Shown in pieces: positions 8,686 through 16,758 of a stretch of 64,000 bases of DNA (positions are counted from its first letter, which is position 1; each line of letters starts with the position of its first letter). The notes under the pieces were generated by a model. The model did not search any database, was not told where the DNA came from, and saw nothing but the letters and a program-made list of their open reading frames with translations. This DNA is from Phycisphaeraceae bacterium. GTDB taxonomy: Bacteria > Planctomycetota > Phycisphaerae > Phycisphaerales > Zrk34. Made by a program: the position numbers and the translations under genes. The stretch spans positions 61,405 to 125,404 of the forward strand of contig JANQHD010000051.1 in assembly GCA_028282805.1 (NCBI GenBank), in the 5' to 3' direction.

Positions 8686-10451
8686 GTCCGCACCCCCGCG
8701 CTGCCTCGACTCGATCGCGCGATCAGCATCAGGTGCGCCGTCAATACGCCCATCGCCAACAGGATCGGCAGCCACGCCGCCTCCGCGTACTGCTTACGGA
8801 CGTCGGTGTCGGCCAGCCAGTTGCCCGCGGTGTCGGTGCGCAGCTGGCGCAGGTCGGACTCGCCACGCGCCAGCGCGTTGACCGCAAACTTGTAGGTCTG
8901 TTCGCCCGCCGTTACGCGCCAAAGCCCGGCGCGCTCGGCGGGGATTGTCAACCGACGCTGTGTCACCGGCTGCTCGTAGCGCTCGCCCGTCGGGTCGGTG
9001 ATCGTTACGCGGTCGGCCTCGTCGTTGACCGTCACGTACGCGTTGGTGCCCAGCCGGACGTTGGGCGTGCGCACGCCCGGCGATTCATCCGCCCGCCAAC
9101 GCACGAGGTTGTCGAACAGAATGGGCCAGTTGAGCGAACGGGTCAGCGTCGATGCCTCGGCGTTGATCGCGATGCGCAGCTCGTGGTGGCCCGACGGGCG
9201 GCGGGTGTCGCTCACCAGCACGCGGTTGCCCGCGAGCACGAGCGGCGCACCCGGCAGGTCGATGTCGGCGGCGCTCCACACGACGCCCACCAGCGACAGG
9301 CCGTCGCCCAACGGGTGCGCCTTGTCGACCACGAACGGGCCGACGTACGCCTTCGGCTGCTCGCCGCGCATCAGGTGCACCGGCCATGTGTTACGCGGCG
9401 CGACGGTTACGTCGGCATCGTCGGTGATCCGCAGGTGCCCGCCTTGCGATACCCTTTCGGCACGCCCGGTGGCATCGATCGCACGCACCACGTCGGACCG
9501 CAGCCGGTCGTCGGTGATGCGCGTCTGCACACGCACCTTCGTGCGGTCGGGCGGCAGCAAAACCGCCTCGTTGTCGGCCGACAGCGCATCATCGCTGATC
9601 GCCACCCGCAAGGCCGGCGCGTTGTCTTCGAGGCTGAACGTCAGTCGCCGCGACTGGTTCGCGCCGAACTCGAGTGCCTCGCGCACACGCGGCTGACCTG
9701 CGCCCTCGTCGGTGACCGTCAGCACCGTGTCGGCCGGCTTGTTTGACAGGTTCGCTAACTCGATCATGTAGCGTTCGCCGGATGGGCTGTCGCCGCGCAG
9801 CGCGTTGACGATCGCGATGTTGCCGGCCGGTTTGCCCACCGCGTGCCAGCGGATGCCGCCTCCGCCGAGTTCGTCGCCGGCGGGGCGGTCGCTGACTACC
9901 ACCAACCTTGCGCGCGGCCCGCCCTGTTCCGCGGCAAACGTGACCGCCTCACCCAGGCAGTCGGTCGGCGCTTCGCACCGCCACTCGGCGAGCAGTTGCT
10001 TGGCTTGTCGTTTGCTTTTGACGGAGCCGAGCGTTTGCGGCTGTTGGCCGGCGGTGATGAACGTGGCCTCGAACCGGCGCTCGCGTGCGAGGATGGCCAT
10101 GACCTTCTCGATCGCGCGTGCGCGTGCGGATTCGCCGCCGCCCGTGGCCCGCATCGACAGCGAGTCGTCGAGCACGAACATCAGCGGGCTGTTCGACGTG
10201 CTGGTGAGCATGCGCGGCCCCGTAGCCGCGAGCGTGAACAGCAGGATCGCCGCGACCTCGAGGAAGAACAGCAGCGGCGTTTGCAGCTTCTGCAACCTCG
10301 CCCCGCCCTCGCGCGGCGCACGCTGGTCGACCCACAGCATCAGCGACGACACCGGGTGTCGGCGGAAGCGGTTGCGCAGGTAATAGATCGCCGCGACCGT
10401 GGGCAGGCCGACGAGACCGATCAGCGCGATGGGGAAGGTCAGTAACGGCAT
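8682..10451 (-). CDS. BatA-like VWA membrane protein
   Basis: Protein of 589 residues with the N-terminal arrangement of BatA/aerotolerance-type proteins: one helix at about 5-24, a short basic loop (RNRFRRHPVSSL), and a second helix near 60-77. A VWA domain follows with the MIDAS-type motif DDSLSM (near 94). The middle is beta-rich and probably extracytoplasmic, and a last helix (AWLPILLAMGVLTAHLML) ends the protein. It starts 19 bp after the DUF58 gene and overlaps the following VWA gene by 4 bp (ATGA), so the products are probably made in fixed proportion and work together. Function within MoxR/VWA systems is inferred only from context. Confidence 0.88.
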   Translation of the reverse strand: MPLLTFPIALIGLVGLPTVAAIYYLRNRFRRHPVSSLMLWVDQRAPREGGARLQKLQTPLLFFLEVAAILLFTLAATGPRMLTSTSNSPLMFVLDDSLSMRATGGGESARARAIEKVMAILARERRFEATFITAGQQPQTLGSVKSKRQAKQLLAEWRCEAPTDCLGEAVTFAAEQGGPRARLVVVSDRPAGDELGGGGIRWHAVGKPAGNIAIVNALRGDSPSGERYMIELANLSNKPADTVLTVTDEGAGQPRVREALEFGANQSRRLTFSLEDNAPALRVAISDDALSADNEAVLLPPDRTKVRVQTRITDDRLRSDVVRAIDATGRAERVSQGGHLRITDDADVTVAPRNTWPVHLMRGEQPKAYVGPFVVDKAHPLGDGLSLVGVVWSAADIDLPGAPLVLAGNRVLVSDTRRPSGHHELRIAINAEASTLTRSLNWPILFDNLVRWRADESPGVRTPNVRLGTNAYVTVNDEADRVTITDPTGERYEQPVTQRRLTIPAERAGLWRVTAGEQTYKFAVNALARGESDLRQLRTDTAGNWLADTDVRKQYAEAAWLPILLAMGVLTAHLMLIARSSRGSAGVRT

Positions 10452-10470
10452 GGCACGTTAAACACGGTGG

Positions 10471-11346
10471 CTAACTCACGCTCAGTATCTCCGCGGTCAC
10501 GAGTTCGCCCAGGTCCCAGCCCTCGACGAGCCGTTCAGCGACGACCGTGGTCATCGTTGCGCCAACGGTGCGGGCGGCTTCGTGCCAGGCGCCTTGGTGG
10601 CGCGCGAGGTTGTCGCGGTAGCGGCGCTCGGCGACCGCGTCGATGAATACTTCCTTCAGCTCGCCCGTTTCGCAATCGACGAGCCGCACGTTGCCGCGCT
10701 GCGGCGGGTCGACGTCGGTCTCGCCGAGCACCTGGATGATGTACACCGCCGCGGCGCCGGCGACGAGCTGGTCGAGCGTCGTGTGGGGTTCGCCCAGCCA
10801 CAGCAGGTCGCTGATCAGCACGCGGATGCCCTGCGCCCGCCAGCGCGGCGGCATCTGGTGCAGCGCCGCTTCGGGGTTGCCCGAGCCGGTGAAAGCGATG
10901 TTGTCCCACGCGCTGGGCCGGTTTGTGCCGTGCGCGATCGGCTCGCAGCCGTCGTGCGCCAGGTAGCCGGCGAAGGTGTACCCCGAGTTGCCCGCCGCCG
11001 TGGTCAGCGCCGCCGCCAGCCCCAAAGCCGCTCGCGGCTTAGCGCTGCCCGCCAACGCCATCGAGTGCGACCCGTCGATCAACACGTCGAGGTGCGGGTT
11101 GACCTCTTCGCGGTAGAGCTTGACCGTCAGCTTGTCGCTGCGCGCGTAGGCCGACCAATCGATGCGACGCAGGTCGTCGCCCGGCTGGTAATCGCGGTGG
11201 TCCTTGAACTCCAGCGAAGCGCCGGCGTGTTGCCCGAGCTGGATGCCCGCCAATCCCGTCGGCACTCGCGTCGGCACGGCCAGCGCGTACCGCGCGCCCG
11301 CTTGTTCGCCGTCGGCCAGGTGTTGGTGGTAGTCGCTTTCCATCAT
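10471..11346 (-). CDS. DUF58 domain protein
   Basis: Cytoplasmic protein of 291 residues of the DUF58 family. The family signature is plain: a DYQPGDDLRRIDWSAYARS stretch (near 52-70), then a VWA-like fold with the MIDAS-type motif DGSHSM (near 91). DUF58 proteins nearly always sit next to MoxR AAA ATPases and VWA proteins, as here, and are thought to be adaptors or substrates of MoxR. I chose the ATG at 11346 because it overlaps the stop of the ABC permease gene as ATGA; a second ATG follows at once at 11343. The coding sequence near 11025-11045 holds a copy of a 21-bp palindromic repeat, read in frame as SAKPRAA. Confidence 0.93.
   Translation of the reverse strand: MMESDYHQHLADGEQAGARYALAVPTRVPTGLAGIQLGQHAGASLEFKDHRDYQPGDDLRRIDWSAYARSDKLTVKLYREEVNPHLDVLIDGSHSMALAGSAKPRAALGLAAALTTAAGNSGYTFAGYLAHDGCEPIAHGTNRPSAWDNIAFTGSGNPEAALHQMPPRWRAQGIRVLISDLLWLGEPHTTLDQLVAGAAAVYIIQVLGETDVDPPQRGNVRLVDCETGELKEVFIDAVAERRYRDNLARHQGAWHEAARTVGATMTTVVAERLVEGWDLGELVTAEILSVS
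11025..11045. repeat. 21-bp palindromic repeat, copy inside DUF58 gene
   Basis: Identical over 21 bases to the intergenic copy at 23599-23619. Read on the minus strand it codes SAKPRAA in the DUF58 protein. The identity at nucleotide level across unrelated contexts suggests a dispersed REP-like element rather than chance. Confidence 0.7.
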
Positions 11347-12824
11347 GCGGCGGGGGCGGCTTGGGTTTGATCCGATGCCCCGGTCTCGCTCGGCGCAGCC
11401 GGCCTGAACCGGCGCAGCTGCCCGATAAACGAAGGCAACGCGGCGATGGTGACCAGCCCCGCCCACGTCCCCACGAACACCAGGCTCGACCAGCGCGTGG
11501 GGATCATAAACATCGCGTAAGGGTTGACGATGTAGACGAACTCGTCGTGCCGCCACCGGTCGCGACCAAATAACAACCACGCCAGCAGCCACGGCAGCGA
11601 ACAACCCAGCGCCCCCAGCAACAACGCCAGCGACCACGTGTGTTCCGGGCGGATGACCGCGCCGAGCACGTACTTGCGCAACAGCAACGCGCTGAGGGCG
11701 TAGGTGTAACCGAACAGGATCATGCCGAACGACGCCCACAGGTACCGGTGCACTTCTTCCGACCAGTGGCCGAGGTATAACACGCTCGCCGCGCCGATGC
11801 CCATCGTCAGCCCCGCCATCAGCCACGACCACATCAGCCCACCGACCGAACCGCTGTACAGCAGCAGCGCGCACAGCCGGCCCAGCGCGTTGCGCGGGAT
11901 CCGCCGTTGCAAGCGCGGGCCCCACGACTCGCGCTCGCACACCGCGATCAGCGTGCAGCAACCAAACGCCACGCACGAGAGCAGCATCCACGCCAGGATC
12001 GGGTCGCCGTTGTAGCTCGTCGTGGTCCAGCAGAAGCTCAGGACCCCCGTCACCAGCCACACCGCCATCATCGTCAGGCGCACCGGCAGCGCACGGTTGG
12101 CCGAGACCGGGCTGATCAACGCCACGCTGAACGCGTTGAACAGCGCAAGCAGGCACAACACGCAGGCGGCCCACGTGCCGGTCTGCACCCAGAAGTGCGT
12201 GACCCCGATGCCCCGCTCGACGGTTTGGATCGCATGATCGATCAACCGGAACGCGATCACGGCCAAACCCGCCAACACGCCCAGCGAGATCAGCGACCGG
12301 AAGCCCCGGCTGCTCGAGATGGTCGCCGCGAACACACCGAACTGGATCGCCACGACGACCCCCAGGAAACCGGTCGCCAGCACGATCAGGATGCTCGGCA
12401 GGTCGATGCCGCGCAACAGGAACGTGAGCATCATGAACGGCATGCACGCCGAGTAGATCAACGCCCCGAGGATCGTCGTCGCCAGCACCTTGCCCCAGAT
12501 GATGGCGCGCGGCTTGATCGTGGTGATGAACAGCAGGTCCACGTTCGTGTCCGACCACTCCGACGCCAGCCGGGCGCCCGCGTAGGTCGGCAGGAACAAC
12601 AAACAGGTGATCACGAGGATGCCGTTGATCAACAACAACGTCTCCCCGCCCGCCTCGGGGGACCGGCCCTCGTCCGCCGCCAGCGCCACGAGGATCGCGA
12701 TCACCGAGATCAACAGGAACAGCACCAGCACGCCCGACACGAACCGCCCGTTGACCGCCTGCCGCAGCTCCTTGACCACGATCGGGTTGATGTGGTTGTC
12801 GATGTAGTTCGTCAACTTCTTCAT
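11343..12824 (-). CDS. ABC-2 type transporter permease
   Basis: Protein of 493 residues with about twelve hydrophobic helices. It opens with a cytoplasmic stretch NPIVVKELRQAVNGRF, typical of ABC-2 permeases of the NatB/gliding-motility type, followed by large membrane segments. The ATPase gene lies just upstream (7-bp gap), so the two form one exporter. The substrate is unknown; its location inside a MoxR-DUF58-VWA operon suggests export or membrane placement of something that system handles. Its stop overlaps the DUF58 start by 4 bp. Confidence 0.9.
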   Translation of the reverse strand: MKKLTNYIDNHINPIVVKELRQAVNGRFVSGVLVLFLLISVIAILVALAADEGRSPEAGGETLLLINGILVITCLLFLPTYAGARLASEWSDTNVDLLFITTIKPRAIIWGKVLATTILGALIYSACMPFMMLTFLLRGIDLPSILIVLATGFLGVVVAIQFGVFAATISSSRGFRSLISLGVLAGLAVIAFRLIDHAIQTVERGIGVTHFWVQTGTWAACVLCLLALFNAFSVALISPVSANRALPVRLTMMAVWLVTGVLSFCWTTTSYNGDPILAWMLLSCVAFGCCTLIAVCERESWGPRLQRRIPRNALGRLCALLLYSGSVGGLMWSWLMAGLTMGIGAASVLYLGHWSEEVHRYLWASFGMILFGYTYALSALLLRKYVLGAVIRPEHTWSLALLLGALGCSLPWLLAWLLFGRDRWRHDEFVYIVNPYAMFMIPTRWSSLVFVGTWAGLVTIAALPSFIGQLRRFRPAAPSETGASDQTQAAPAA

Positions 12825-12831
12825 CGCGACC

Positions 12832-13773
12832 TCACTGCACCTGGCCCTTGGTCATGGTCATGAAGATCTCTTCGAGGTGCACGCGGTGCTGCTTGAACTC
12901 GAGGACCTTGAACTCGCGTTTGATCAGCTCGGCCAGCAGGGCGCAGGCGACCTCTTCTCCGCCGTCGAGGTCGACCTCGACGTGCTCGCCGTCGATCGTC
13001 GCCGCTTCGACGTGCGGCATCTCCAGCAGCGCACGGTGCAGGGGCTCCAGTTCGCCCAGCGGGCGGATCAGCACCTTGGTCAGCGCGCGGTCGGTCTGAT
13101 TGGCGCCGGCGAGGATCTGGTCGATCGTGCCCGCGGTGACCATCCGGCCGTGCTCGATGATGACCGCGCCGTTCACGATCTCCGCGAGCTCGGTGAGGAT
13201 GTGGGAGCTGATGAGGATGGCCTTGCCACGCTGGGCGAGGACCTTCAGCAGCTCGCGCAGCTCGACGCGTGCGCGGGGGTCGAGGCCCGCGGCGGGCTCG
13301 TCGAGCACCAACAGCGGCGGGTCGTGCACCAGCGCGCGGGCCAGCGACACGCGCTGCTTCATGCCCTTGCTCAGGGCGCGCAGCGTTTTTTCCTTGATGC
13401 CCAGCAGGTTGGTGAACTCTTCGATGGAGTGCACCACCTCGTCGCGCTGCGGGTTGCGGACGCCGTAGGCCCGGGCGAAGAAGTCGAGGTATTCGTGCAC
13501 GGTGATGTCGCGGTGCGTCGGCAGGGTGTCGGGCATGAACCCCACGAGCTTGCGGGCGCGTTCGGGGTCTTCGGTGACGGACGTGCCGTTGATCATGATG
13601 TTGCCGGAGGTGGGCTCGTCGAGCGTGGCCATGATCCGCATGGTGGTGGTCTTGCCGGCACCGTTGGGCCCGATGAACCCGAAGATCTGCCCCGAGCCGA
13701 AGTCGAACGACAGGTCGTCGACGGCCTTGGTCCGTCCGAAGTAGCGGTGCAGGTTTTGGACTTGAACGAGCAT
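12832..13773 (-). CDS. ABC transporter ATP-binding protein
   Basis: ATPase of 313 residues. Walker A is GPNGAGKTT (near 37-45), the signature is [15 protein letters not shown] (near 137), and Walker B is LLVLDEP (near 160) followed by the D-loop [10 protein letters not shown]-terminal extension of about 100 residues after the nucleotide-binding domain is common in exporter ATPases of the DrrA/CcmA type. It energises the ABC-2 permease encoded 7 bp downstream. The gene starts 10 bp after the stop of the upstream membrane protein, within the same minus-strand operon. Confidence 0.95.
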   Translation of the reverse strand: MLVQVQNLHRYFGRTKAVDDLSFDFGSGQIFGFIGPNGAGKTTTMRIMATLDEPTSGNIMINGTSVTEDPERARKLVGFMPDTLPTHRDITVHEYLDFFARAYGVRNPQRDEVVHSIEEFTNLLGIKEKTLRALSKGMKQRVSLARALVHDPPLLVLDEPAAGLDPRARVELRELLKVLAQRGKAILISSHILTELAEIVNGAVIIEHGRMVTAGTIDQILAGANQTDRALTKVLIRPLGELEPLHRALLEMPHVEAATIDGEHVEVDLDGGEEVACALLAELIKREFKVLEFKQHRVHLEEIFMTMTKGQVQ

Positions 13774-13783
13774 GCGTCTGGCT

Positions 13784-15583
13784 CTACTGCTTGGGTTGCA
13801 TGTCGGCGATGCCGTAAACGATCGCGCGCGACTCGCGGGCGTGCGCCTTGCCCAGCCCGCTCTCGATGAAGGGGTTTTCGTCCATCACCGCGATGTACGT
13901 GCCGGGGCGCAGGTACTTGTTGGGGTTGATCGCCAGCTCTTTCATGGTCACGGCGGACGACGTGTTCTGGTACAGGCGGCGCAGCGTGATGGGCGGGGCC
14001 TGGGCTTGTTGGCCGGACGGGGTGAAGACGAACCGCTGGCCGGCGGGCGTGGGGCCGGCGGTAAAGATGCGGCCGTCGGGTGTGGCCAGCGCGAGCCGGG
14101 TCACGCCTGCGCCGAGCCCGTTGACCGCTTCGGGGGTGCCGTCGGGTTTGATCGTCGGGTTGATGCGGGCACGCTGGGTGGGGTCTGACTTGCGGACCTT
14201 GAAGTGGGCGGGCACGCGCGCCACGATCCAGCCGCTGCGCAGGTGCTGCCCGTCGGTTGTGTCGAGCGTGCGCGAGCGGCCGTCGCCGTAATGCGATTCG
14301 CGTGTCAGCGCGGGGGTCAGCTCGGTGTCGGCGTCGAAGCGCAGCCCGTCGCCGGGGGTGAGCGTGCTGTAGTACGCGGTGACGCCGAGCGTCGTGGCGG
14401 TGAGCTTGCGCTCGTCGAGCAGGGTGATGCCCTCGGTGCGCTCCCTGGCGCCCCACCCCTCGGAGAACGACGCGTACACCCACACCGCGCCGCTGAACAG
14501 CAGGCTGATCGCCGGCACGGTCCACAACAGCCACATCCGCTTCCGCTTGCGCCCGAGCAGCCACAGGTTCACCGGGCCGATCAGCACCGCGAACGCGATG
14601 ATCAGCAGCATCAGGCCGCGCACCGGCACGCCGCGCTCTTCGACGACGGGGAAGCGGTTGTTGGCGCCGTTGATCTCGTAGGCCTCGCGCCAGGGCGAAG
14701 CGGTCCGCCGCCAGTCGTCGACCATCAGCTGGTAGTCCATGTCGGTGATCTGGTTGGCGGCCTGCTGGGGGATGACGCGGACCTCGCCGAAGCCGACGAA
14801 GTAGTGCTCGCCCTGCCGGGGGACGTTTGCCTTCCAAGCGTACGGTTCGGCGTGCCACGAGTCGTCGATGCGCCACCGGCCCAGCACGGTCAGCGAACCG
14901 CCGCACTCGACGTACCGGCGCACGGCTTGCTTGACGCCCGCGGGCATGCGGCGCATGTCGCCGTCGGTCACGACCAGCCCGTCGTAGCAGGTGTAGCCCA
15001 GCCAGTTGACGGAAAAGTCGGCGATGCCCACGTCGGCGCGCACGACCTGGAGGTAGCTCTGTCGCGCGTGGCGGAGGGCGCGGTCGGCGAGGTTGGCGTC
15101 GACCGACTTGCTGGTCAGCACCAGCGCCTTCTGGCCCGTGTTCCACGACGTGCGTGCGGGGTGGTCGATCGGGTTGAGGGTGATCGTTTTGCGGTTGTCC
15201 TTCGTGCGAACGAGCAACCCGCCACCGGTGATGGGGACCGGCGGCTGGAGCAGCGACACGACCGCGGTGGTCTCCGGCGCGACGACGACGCTGCGGGTCA
15301 GCTTCTCGATCGTGTCACCGTCGCCGCCGAAGCTGCTGTTCGGCAGGGCGAGCGTGACGCGGTGCTCGCGCGTCTTGGAGGTGTTGGTCAGGCGGACGCG
15401 GTACTCGAGGTAGCCGTGGTGGGTGTGGTCGTTGCCCAGGCCGTTGGGCTGCGGGTCGATGTTGACCACGATGTCTTTGCCGACCGTCGGTGCGGCGCTG
15501 AGGGTTTGTGTCAGACCGGCCAAGCCGATCAACCCCGCCGCCAGCCAAAGGCCCAAACGCATCCGGCGGCCTCGTTCACGCAT
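13784..15583 (-). CDS. Membrane protein of the MoxR/VWA operon, GATase-like domain
   Basis: A 599-residue exported membrane protein. An N-terminal signal sequence (MRLGLWLAAGLIGLAGL, from Met8) precedes a beta-rich extracytoplasmic part. Next comes a segment resembling the glutamine-amidotransferase-like fold seen in planctomycete operons of this kind (YDGLVVTDGDMRRM near 160-180, then YVECGGSLTVLG), and two adjacent helices (about 315-365) before a long C-terminal beta-rich region. The first ATG overlaps the MoxR stop by 8 bp; Met8 (15562) is an equally reasonable start. No enzyme function can be assigned. Its position between MoxR and the exporter ATPase suggests it is a membrane component of the same machine. 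Confidence 0.75.
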   Translation of the reverse strand: MRERGRRMRLGLWLAAGLIGLAGLTQTLSAAPTVGKDIVVNIDPQPNGLGNDHTHHGYLEYRVRLTNTSKTREHRVTLALPNSSFGGDGDTIEKLTRSVVVAPETTAVVSLLQPPVPITGGGLLVRTKDNRKTITLNPIDHPARTSWNTGQKALVLTSKSVDANLADRALRHARQSYLQVVRADVGIADFSVNWLGYTCYDGLVVTDGDMRRMPAGVKQAVRRYVECGGSLTVLGRWRIDDSWHAEPYAWKANVPRQGEHYFVGFGEVRVIPQQAANQITDMDYQLMVDDWRRTASPWREAYEINGANNRFPVVEERGVPVRGLMLLIIAFAVLIGPVNLWLLGRKRKRMWLLWTVPAISLLFSGAVWVYASFSEGWGARERTEGITLLDERKLTATTLGVTAYYSTLTPGDGLRFDADTELTPALTRESHYGDGRSRTLDTTDGQHLRSGWIVARVPAHFKVRKSDPTQRARINPTIKPDGTPEAVNGLGAGVTRLALATPDGRIFTAGPTPAGQRFVFTPSGQQAQAPPITLRRLYQNTSSAVTMKELAINPNKYLRPGTYIAVMDENPFIESGLGKAHARESRAIVYGIADMQPKQ

Positions 15584-16631
15584 CGCCCGGCCCCACTTCC
15601 ATGTCGGCCGGCAGGTCGAGGCCGGCTTCGTCGAGCGTGCCGACCAGGTCGGCGATGACGCCGTGGGTGTCGACCTTGTCGAAGCGGGCCTGGTAGTTGA
15701 GCAGCACGCGGTGGTTGAGCACCGCGGGGGCGACGGCCTGCACGTCTTCGAAGCCCACCGTCGGCCGGCCGCTGATCAACGCGTAAGCGCGCGACGCCTC
15801 GGCCATCGCGATCGCGGCGCGCGGTGAGGCGCCGTAGTTGACGTAGCGCTTGACCAGGTCCGACGACTCGGCGCTGTCGGGGTGGGTCGCGGCGGCGAGG
15901 CGCGCGATGTACCGGCTGACCGGCCGGGGCAGGTACACGCGGTCCATCACGTCGAACACGCCCTGCAGTTGCTGCGCCGACATCGACCACTGCGCGGTCG
16001 GCGGCTCGCCGCGCCGGCGGGAATGGATGATCTGGTCCATCACCTCCACGTCCGCCGCGTCGACGCGCAGCTTGAACAGGAAGCGGTCGAGCTGCGCCTC
16101 GGGCAGGGGGTAGGTGCCCTCGAGCTCGATGGGGTTCTGGCTGGCGAGCACGAAGAACGGGAAGGGCAGCTCGCGCGTCGCGCCCATGAGCGTGACGCGG
16201 CGCTCCTGCATCGCTTCCAGCAGCGCGCTCTGCGTCTTCGGCGAGGCGCGGTTGATCTCGTCGGCCAACAGGATGTTCGTGAACACCGGCCCGGGCTCGA
16301 ACTTCATCTCGCGCCCACCGGCGTCGGTCTCTTGCAGGATGTGCGTGCCGAGGATGTCGCCGGGCATCAGGTCGGGCGTGAACTGCACGCGGTTGAACTC
16401 GAGCGACAGCACCTCGCCCAGCGCGTTGATCAGCGCGGTCTTGCCCACGCCGGGCAGGCCCTCGAGCAGGATGTGGCCCCGGCTGAGCACGCCGACCATC
16501 ACCATGCGGTGCAGCTCGGGCCGGCCGAGCAGGATGAGGTCCAACTGCTCCAGCGCTTTGGCGGTCAGCTCGACGGCGGGTTGCAGCTCGTCGGGTTGGA
16601 GCAGGGCGTCAGAAGGACTGGCGGTAGTCAT
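15576..16631 (-). CDS. MoxR family AAA+ ATPase
   Basis: AAA+ ATPase of 351 residues, cytoplasmic. Walker A is GLPGVGKTAL (near 59-68), Walker B ILLADEINRA (near 120), sensor 1 lies in LASQNPIELEGTYPLPEAQ (near 160), and an AAA lid follows (PRPVSRYIARL, then SPRAAIAMAEASRAYA). MoxR proteins act as chaperone-like ATPases that mature or assemble partners bearing VWA metal-binding domains, and the operon supplies three such partners (DUF58 and two VWA membrane proteins). The stop overlaps the next gene by 8 bp. A 127-bp gap separates it from the upstream membrane protein, so an internal promoter is possible. Confidence 0.96.
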   Translation of the reverse strand: MTTASPSDALLQPDELQPAVELTAKALEQLDLILLGRPELHRMVMVGVLSRGHILLEGLPGVGKTALINALGEVLSLEFNRVQFTPDLMPGDILGTHILQETDAGGREMKFEPGPVFTNILLADEINRASPKTQSALLEAMQERRVTLMGATRELPFPFFVLASQNPIELEGTYPLPEAQLDRFLFKLRVDAADVEVMDQIIHSRRRGEPPTAQWSMSAQQLQGVFDVMDRVYLPRPVSRYIARLAAATHPDSAESSDLVKRYVNYGASPRAAIAMAEASRAYALISGRPTVGFEDVQAVAPAVLNHRVLLNYQARFDKVDTHGVIADLVGTLDEAGLDLPADMEVGPGDA

Positions 16632-16758
16632 GGAACGATCGATGCCCCCTATGGCAATGCATTAAGGTCGACAGATTGTAACCGATGCCGCGGCGCGGGG
16701 CTGCGTCGGGGCGTGATCGGGTGCTGTGATTGGTGTGGCGCGGCACACCCACGAGGTT

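Noticed and set aside
5572..8895. A 1107-codon open frame on the plus strand opposite the VWA genes
   Set aside because: It lies fully opposite two clear VWA membrane protein genes. Its product is rich in Arg, His, Asp, Gln and Val as expected from antisense frames in GC-rich DNA, with no domain.
12832..13773. ATPase for the maltodextrin-type importer at 1478-4697
   Set aside because: It lies on the opposite strand next to an ABC-2 permease and resembles exporter ATPases; it lacks the C-terminal regulatory domain of MalK-type proteins.
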